The notes under the pieces are model-generated. The model did not search any database, was not told the origin of the DNA, and was given only the letters and a program-made list of their open reading frames with translations. This document shows positions 6,442 through 10,102 of a stretch of DNA of 10,102 nt, piece by piece. Origin of the DNA: CAZHHM01 sp964532225 (lineage in GTDB: Bacteria; Margulisbacteria; WOR-1; JAKLHX01); assembly GCA_964532225.1 (NCBI GenBank), contig CAZHHM010000034.1:1-10102 (forward strand), in the 5' to 3' direction. Position 1 is the first letter of the stretch; each line of letters begins with the position of its first letter. The translations under genes and the position numbers were made by a program.

Positions 6442-7311
6442 ATGAACGCTGAAGAGATCAGATATGTTAAATGGATATTGGGTGAAATAAACGCAGCCTT
6501 AGCGTTAAACCCTTTCACGTCCGATGTGTACACTCCTATGGAGATCGGGGACGTATTTGGCAATGACGGCAAGGTAACACATCCGACCCGGCTTGTAGTG
6601 GCTGCAGAAATATACAAGACCGTTATGGGAGGGAAATGGAGGCTGCTTGATCTTGAGAAGATGCTCAAGGACCAGAAAGTGCACTTGCTGATCTCGCAAA
6701 AAAGGATTAAGGACGACATAAAGTACCTGATGAACAATCAGGTGATACTTAACCACGATGTTCTGAAATTATGCCTTATCCTTACAGGTCTTGATGAGCA
6801 TATAATCAACGGACCGAAATATGTTGTGCAAAGGAAGTTCTTCCATACCGGCAACCCGAATAAGCTTTGGTCCTCGATAGGTTATTACGACATCAAGAAC
6901 AGGAGCATCCATGTGAGCACCGGTGCAGCAGCAAGGGGAAAGAGGGTCAGGTTCCCTATTGAGCACATAATCGAGACCGCTTCTCATGAGCTCGGCCATC
7001 ACATCTACATCTCCATAATGACTGGGAGGTTCCGAGTCGCAAGGGCTTATATCGGGAATATACGGAAACTTCTTCGCGGAGTTAGGATCTCAAGGGCGAA
7101 AAGCGAGCATGAACAGCAGGTACGGTTCTATACAAAGGATTACGGGAACGAATGGAACAAAAATAAAGCCATTCAGATCATGCCAAAAGCCAGTTTTGTC
7201 AGGTACGGCCTTGAGAACGAGACCTTTGCACAGGCCATAAGCGGCAACGCAAGGATAACCAAACAAAGGCGAAAACAGCTTATTTTACTGCTCAATAATG
7301 CCTTAGCTTAA
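6442..7311 (+). CDS. putative zinc metallopeptidase (HELGH + NETFA)
   Basis: A 289-residue protein of unknown family. Residues 178-189, ETASHELGHHIY, hold an HExxH zinc motif (His182, Glu183, His186). ENETFAQAISG at 258-268 offers Glu260 as third ligand in an NExxA context, 78 residues after the first His. The N-terminal half (1-130) is mostly predicted helix without recognisable motifs; the stretch 135-176 before the zinc motif looks like a beta-rich lead-in (GYYDIKNRSIHVSTG). The C-terminus is basic (KQRRKQ). No signal peptide or membrane span is seen, so the product is probably cytoplasmic. It is divergent from the other HExxH gene, sharing a 97-base intergenic region, and its base composition is close to that of the region. 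Its stop overlaps the stop of the convergent outer-membrane gene. Similar length and motif spacing to its neighbour hint at distant relationship, but overall identity is not obvious by eye. Confidence 0.75.
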   Translation: MNAEEIRYVKWILGEINAALALNPFTSDVYTPMEIGDVFGNDGKVTHPTRLVVAAEIYKTVMGGKWRLLDLEKMLKDQKVHLLISQKRIKDDIKYLMNNQVILNHDVLKLCLILTGLDEHIINGPKYVVQRKFFHTGNPNKLWSSIGYYDIKNRSIHVSTGAAARGKRVRFPIEHIIETASHELGHHIYISIMTGRFRVARAYIGNIRKLLRGVRISRAKSEHEQQVRFYTKDYGNEWNKNKAIQIMPKASFVRYGLENETFAQAISGNARITKQRRKQLILLLNNALA

Positions 7312-8018
7312 AAATTCCACTGATAGTTCACGAAAGGAAGCACATTTGCCCTCCTGTTCGCGTTCGTGGAATTATAAAGCATGAAACCCGCTGTCAAAGA
7401 GGCGTTATCTCCCTGATAGAATTCCATGCCGCTGGCAAGTACGAAGTTCCTGTCGATGGGGATCCAGTTGTAATAGATATCGATATATGTCCTCATGTTC
7501 CTGGAAGCATTCAGGATAATCCCGGCATTGGCCCCTACCCCCGGGGAATTGACTGGATTATTGGTCGTATAGCTCTTGTCATTGATGTTGGCCGTCAGTT
7601 TAAGCCCCGCATGAAGGATAAGGTCGTCCGATTCGATGGTCTTTGCGGCGTGCAAAGCCGTGTCCAGAGTGATCGGCGTATCGGTGCTTAATGGGAAATA
7701 AAGCGAAGAGCTTACCGCGATCTGAGCCGCGTTCTCCGACTCCTCCCGGACAAGGAACTTTCCGTAGATATTCGGCATTTGGAACAGCAGCGCCGGCAGG
7801 TTTGTGCCGATCTGCACGTTCTTACGTATGCCGTAGTTCACCCAGCCGATGACATTGCAGTTCCATGTGTTCTCGCGGATCATATAAGCTGTGTCGGAGA
7901 ACAGCGACCATGATGGCTTTTGGAGGCCGTTAGGGTCAATATCAGAAGTTAGCCCAAGTGAAGTTCCTGAAATTGCAGCTATAGCTAATACCGTTATGAT
8001 CGCTTTTTTGATGTTCAT
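7308..8018 (-). CDS. small outer-membrane beta-barrel-like protein
   Basis: A 236-residue exported protein. Residues 1-22 form a Sec signal peptide: basic MNIKK, then a hydrophobic stretch, with possible cleavage after SLG. The rest is rich in alternating polar and hydrophobic strand-like segments (for example residues 165-185 and 205-235). It ends VNYQWNF: a terminal Phe with aromatic residues at alternate positions, the classic beta-barrel assembly signal recognised by BamA. This points to a small barrel, perhaps eight to twelve strands, in the outer membrane, and hence a diderm host. Ligand and role are unknown. The start at 8018 has AGGAGG at 8024-8029, five bases upstream, and a TATAAT further up, so it probably has its own promoter even though thiG ends only 27 bases before it. 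Its stop shares the palindrome TTAA with the convergent gene. Confidence 0.85.
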   Translation of the reverse strand: MNIKKAIITVLAIAAISGTSLGLTSDIDPNGLQKPSWSLFSDTAYMIRENTWNCNVIGWVNYGIRKNVQIGTNLPALLFQMPNIYGKFLVREESENAAQIAVSSSLYFPLSTDTPITLDTALHAAKTIESDDLILHAGLKLTANINDKSYTTNNPVNSPGVGANAGIILNASRNMRTYIDIYYNWIPIDRNFVLASGMEFYQGDNASLTAGFMLYNSTNANRRANVLPFVNYQWNF

Positions 8019-8023
8019 TTGTT

Positions 8024-8042
8024 CCTCCTAATGGGTATTATA
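8024..8042 (-). promoter_or_regulatory. -10 box and ribosome-binding site of the outer-membrane protein gene
   Basis: On the minus strand a perfect TATAAT (8042-8037) falls in the short gap after thiG, followed by AGGAGG (8029-8024) five bases before the ATG. The predicted start of transcription near 8030 leaves a leader of about 12 bases. No clear -35 is seen, so read-through from thiG may also contribute. Confidence 0.5.
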
Positions 8043-8045
8043 TAA

Positions 8046-8819
8046 CTATTTTGATATCCCTGCCGTAGGCGAACTTGCGCTGGCAAAGGGTTTTACCGGC
8101 ATTCTTCCCGCCAAAAAGCTCTTATGTCCGGCTTCAACGCCGAGTTTCATGGCTTCTGCCATCAAAGGCGCATTCTCCGCCTCGGCAACCGCCGTATTGA
8201 TAAGACATGCATCAGCCCCTGTTTCCATGGCTACAGCAGCATCGGAAGCTGAACCTATACCAGAATCAACGACCACAGGTACGGTTATGAACTCTCTAAG
8301 CACTTTTATCTTGTTGAAGTTCTTCACCCCCTGCCCCGACCCGATAAACGAACCTCCTGGCATTACGGTTGCACAGCCTATCTCCTGCAGCTTTTTTGCG
8401 ACAGTGAAGTCATCTGTTGTATATGGAAGAACTACGAACCCTTCATCGATGAGTATCTTGGCCGCCTCAATGGTCCCGATAGGATCAGGTACCAGGTACT
8501 TTTGATCTGCGATAACCTCTAGTTTTACCCAGTTCGTCAGTCCTGCCGCTCTCCCAAGCCTTGCTATCCTTACGGCCTCATCGACCGTATAGCACCCGGC
8601 AGTATTTGGTAAAATAAAGTATTTCTTCCTGTCAATGAAGTCTAAAAGCGTCTTTTCTCCTGTCGCGTTGAGATCTACACGTCTTACAGCCACGGTAACG
8701 ATCTCACATCCTGATGCATCAAGGGCTTCTTTCATTATCTCGAAGGTCTTGTATTTACCGGTCCCGAGCATCAGACGGGACTTAAAGGTCTTATCTGCTA
8801 TCTTTAGTTCATTTTGCAT
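8046..8819 (-). CDS. thiG: thiazole synthase ThiG
   Basis: Cytoplasmic enzyme, 257 residues (normal length), that builds the thiazole phosphate of thiamine from deoxyxylulose 5-phosphate, dehydroglycine and sulfur from ThiS thiocarboxylate. Seen are the start SRLMLGTGKY (14-23), the Schiff-base lysine Lys99 in NWVKLEVI, the phosphate-binding DSGIGSASDA (185-194) and the C-terminal SSPTAGI. The usual MPLGxPIGSG loop reads MPGGSFIGSG here (153-162), a local departure from the common form. The start overlaps the end of thiE by 11 bases and its ribosome-binding site, AGGAGG, lies inside the thiE end seven bases upstream, so translation is coupled. The sulfur carrier thiS and the glycine or tyrosine oxidase (thiO/thiH) that the reaction needs are not in the window and must be elsewhere. 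Confidence 0.95.
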   Translation of the reverse strand: MQNELKIADKTFKSRLMLGTGKYKTFEIMKEALDASGCEIVTVAVRRVDLNATGEKTLLDFIDRKKYFILPNTAGCYTVDEAVRIARLGRAAGLTNWVKLEVIADQKYLVPDPIGTIEAAKILIDEGFVVLPYTTDDFTVAKKLQEIGCATVMPGGSFIGSGQGVKNFNKIKVLREFITVPVVVDSGIGSASDAAVAMETGADACLINTAVAEAENAPLMAEAMKLGVEAGHKSFLAGRMPVKPFASASSPTAGISK

Positions 8820-9861
8820 TGAACGACCTCCTCAATCTTTTTACGGCTTTTGTGATATCTGTACCGCCTATCCCAGCTCTAATGACAGCAGCCCTCTTTG
8901 CCCCTGCTTTCAGGACCAAAGGCAGGGTATTTTCATTTATTCCCCCTATTGCGACGAACGGTATCCTGATATTCTTTGCCGCGAACTTAACAAGCTCAAT
9001 ACCAACAGGGGCAGTATTAGGTTTGCTTTGTGTCGCGAATACCGGACCTATACTTATATAATCGGCACCTGACGCGGCGCCTTTAAGTGCCTGTTCTTTG
9101 CTGTGCGTGGAAAGACCGATTATCCTGTTATTTCCTATTATCTTTCTTGCAACAGCTACAGGAACATCATCCTGGCCGAGATGAAGTCCGTCAGCATCGA
9201 CTTCAACGCAAATATCGGCATAATCGTTCACTATGAAAGAAACCCCGGCTTTCCTGCATATTGGAGCTATTTGTCTTGCAAATTCGTAATACTGCCCTAT
9301 TTTGGCCTTTTTATCACGCAATTGGATGATCTTGGCCCCGCCCTTTATTGCCTCTTTAACAGCCGTTATTGGTGATCTTTTACCCAAAACATCAGGGTCA
9401 GTGACCACATAGAGGTCAAAATCAAGCTTGTTCTTCCTGCTATATGTAGAAAGAAGCTCAGTAAGTGACTTTTCCGATTCGTAAACATCGTATCTGATAT
9501 CTTTAAAGACCTTACCTGCCTCAGGTGATGACAGCTTGGAGAATTCCTCGAGTACCCTTAGAGCTTCCTTGCACCTGCCAAAATTGGAGGCTGCAATACC
9601 TGCCAAATCGTCACGTACTGCCTCACTTGCTGTATGGAGCCTCCTTCCCGGATCATATTTTGAGTCCCTGCTTCCGTGAAGGTCTGACATCGATATCCCT
9701 GTCAAAATAAGCCCTTTAACGGCTTTTGCACGCAGTTCTTTATGGGCCAAAGCATTGATCTTATCATTGAACCCGAAGCGGAATATGTCCTCAACTACCC
9801 TTAAGCCTTCGAGTAAGCGGTTGATATTGGCATCAAAAATACGAGCTGTCTTTAAGTCCAT
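8809..9861 (-). CDS. thiE: ThiD2-ThiE fusion: thiamine-phosphate synthase with N-terminal HMP-P kinase-like domain
   Basis: A two-domain protein of 350 residues. Residues about 5-140 match the ThiD2-type domain found in front of ThiE in cyanobacteria and other phyla: RIFDANINRLLEGLRVVED (7-25), DSKYDPGR (66-73) and CKEALRVLEEFSK (97-109). This domain is held to act as an HMP-phosphate kinase. Residues 147-350 are ThiE, which joins HMP diphosphate to thiazole phosphate. Its motifs are QLRDKK (180-185), VNDYADI (211-217), DGLHLGQDD (224-232), IGLSTHS (248-254), SIGPVFATQSKP (270-281) and AIGGI (304-308). One chain would therefore carry two consecutive steps. There is no Shine-Dalgarno; a TATAAT sits six bases before the ATG. 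It overlaps thiG by 11 bases. ThiE is certain; the ThiD2 role follows from family knowledge. Confidence 0.94.
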   Translation of the reverse strand: MDLKTARIFDANINRLLEGLRVVEDIFRFGFNDKINALAHKELRAKAVKGLILTGISMSDLHGSRDSKYDPGRRLHTASEAVRDDLAGIAASNFGRCKEALRVLEEFSKLSSPEAGKVFKDIRYDVYESEKSLTELLSTYSRKNKLDFDLYVVTDPDVLGKRSPITAVKEAIKGGAKIIQLRDKKAKIGQYYEFARQIAPICRKAGVSFIVNDYADICVEVDADGLHLGQDDVPVAVARKIIGNNRIIGLSTHSKEQALKGAASGADYISIGPVFATQSKPNTAPVGIELVKFAAKNIRIPFVAIGGINENTLPLVLKAGAKRAAVIRAGIGGTDITKAVKRLRRSFNAK

Positions 9862-9873
9862 GTATCAATTATA
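9862..9873 (-). promoter_or_regulatory. -10 box of the thiEG operon, directly after the 16S terminator
   Basis: A perfect TATAAT (minus strand, 9873-9868) lies six bases before the thiE ATG, the same distance as at leuC. The preceding bases are the T-run of the 16S terminator, so any -35 would fall in the terminator stem and none is recognisable. No thiamine (TPP) riboswitch fits between this box and the start codon, so classic leader-based TPP control of thiE is absent here. Confidence 0.55.
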
Positions 9874-9877
9874 AAGC

Positions 9878-9904
9878 AAAAAACCCCCGCCGTGGCGAGG
9901 GTTT
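9878..9904 (-). terminator. intrinsic terminator of the 16S rRNA transcript
   Basis: On the minus strand a 10-base-pair stem with one wobble (arms 9904-9895 and 9890-9881), a CACG loop and six Ts ending at 9878. The GC-rich core plus T-run is a textbook terminator. It lies about 150 bases after the mature 16S 3' end and before any other RNA gene. Confidence 0.92.
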
Positions 9905-10056
9905 AATTCCTTCAAAACTAAACAGAGGATCTTCCCGCCTAAGCGGGAGGGTCACGAACGCCATTCACGAAACGTTCATGTTTTCAGCGATACAAAATCA
10001 ACCTAGGATTCGCAATCCACCTCGGCCTAAGCCTTGGTGAACGAGAATCTCCTTAG
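9905..10056 (-). other. 16S rRNA 3' trailer, hairpin-rich, without tRNA
   Basis: About 150 bases between the 16S 3' end and its terminator. On the minus strand I see four separate hairpins: 10040-10019 (CACC/GGTG and GGC/GCC around an AA/GA internal loop, with TTAG at the tip), 10018-10006 (five base pairs, GCG loop), 9980-9953 (eight base pairs with one wobble, 12-base loop), and 9948-9933 (six base pairs, TTAG loop). The octamer GCTTAGGC occurs in the first and the last. They may guide RNase processing or stabilise the precursor. I find no tRNA fold and no 23S start. The stretch TGTTTAGTTTTGAAGG near 9926-9911 resembles spacer sequence often seen in rRNA operons. Confidence 0.6.
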
Positions 10057-10102
10057 AAAGGAGGTGATCCAGCCACACCTTCCGGTACGGCTACCTTGTT
10101 AC
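10057..10102 (-). rRNA. rrs: 16S ribosomal RNA, 3' end (partial)
   Basis: The last 46 bases of 16S rRNA, reading from GTAACAAGGTAGCC to the anti-Shine-Dalgarno end CACCTCCTTT; the gene continues right of the window. Helix 45 with its GGAA loop, the KsgA dimethylation site, is present. One base (GGTGTGG rather than the common GGTGCGG) creates neighbouring G-U pairs in that helix. The intact anti-Shine-Dalgarno sequence shows that normal SD-led initiation operates here, as the good ribosome-binding sites of thiG, leuD and the outer-membrane gene also indicate. The exact mature end could be one or two bases to either side of 10057. Confidence 0.97.

Noticed and set aside
8635..9375. Plus-strand reading frames opposite thiE and thiG
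   Set aside because: These are shadows of well-identified thiamine genes; they lack ribosome-binding sites and recognisable domains.
9905..10056. tRNA gene or 23S start in the 16S trailer
   Set aside because: No acceptor stem or TpsiC arm (GGTTCGA-type) is found, and the terminator closes the transcript before any 23S could begin.
1..10102. CRISPR arrays, insertion sequences, attachment sites, replication origins
   Set aside because: I see no regularly spaced direct repeats, transposase genes, terminal inverted repeats or DnaA-box clusters.

Overview
The window looks like chromosomal DNA from an uncultured Gram-negative (diderm) bacterium of moderate GC, roughly 45-50% by eye. The diderm call rests on a small secreted protein at 7308-8018 that ends in an outer-membrane beta-barrel signature. 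The bacterial 16S rRNA 3' end at the right edge confirms a bacterium. Gene style and the separated 16S gene would fit a candidate phylum such as Margulisbacteria/Saganbacteria, Omnitrophota or Elusimicrobiota, but this placement is a guess; only 46 nt of 16S are present.

Layout, left to right. (1) 1-1522, + strand: the end of an ABC ATPase gene and its ABC-2 permease, together a DrrAB-type exporter. (2) 1528-2442, - strand: an unrecognised 304-residue protein. (3) 2548-5404, + strand: a tight leuC-leuD-leuB operon for the middle steps of leucine synthesis, closed by a strong intrinsic terminator. (4) 5466-7311: two divergent genes of similar length (292 and 289 residues). Each encodes a putative zinc metallopeptidase with HExxH followed about 75 residues later by NExxA. 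The left one is clearly AT-richer than everything around it. (5) 7308-8018, - strand: the small outer-membrane protein. (6) 8046-9861, - strand: a thiE-thiG thiamine operon in which ThiE carries an N-terminal ThiD2-like domain. (7) 9862-10102, - strand: the 3' end of 16S rRNA, a hairpin-rich trailer of about 150 nt and an intrinsic terminator, with no tRNA, 23S or 5S gene behind it.

The leucine genes supply isopropylmalate isomerase (LeuCD) and an isopropylmalate dehydrogenase (LeuB) whose coenzyme loop looks NADP-type. The thiamine genes supply HMP-P kinase (inferred), thiamine-phosphate synthase and thiazole synthase. leuA, thiC, thiS and thiH/thiO are not in the window.

Three things stand out. 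The 16S gene is terminated alone, which suggests unlinked rRNA genes. The two metallopeptidase-like genes sit back to back. Several transcription units have a -10 box so close to the start codon (6 nt before leuC and thiE, 5 nt before the AT-rich peptidase gene), without a Shine-Dalgarno, that their mRNAs are probably leaderless.
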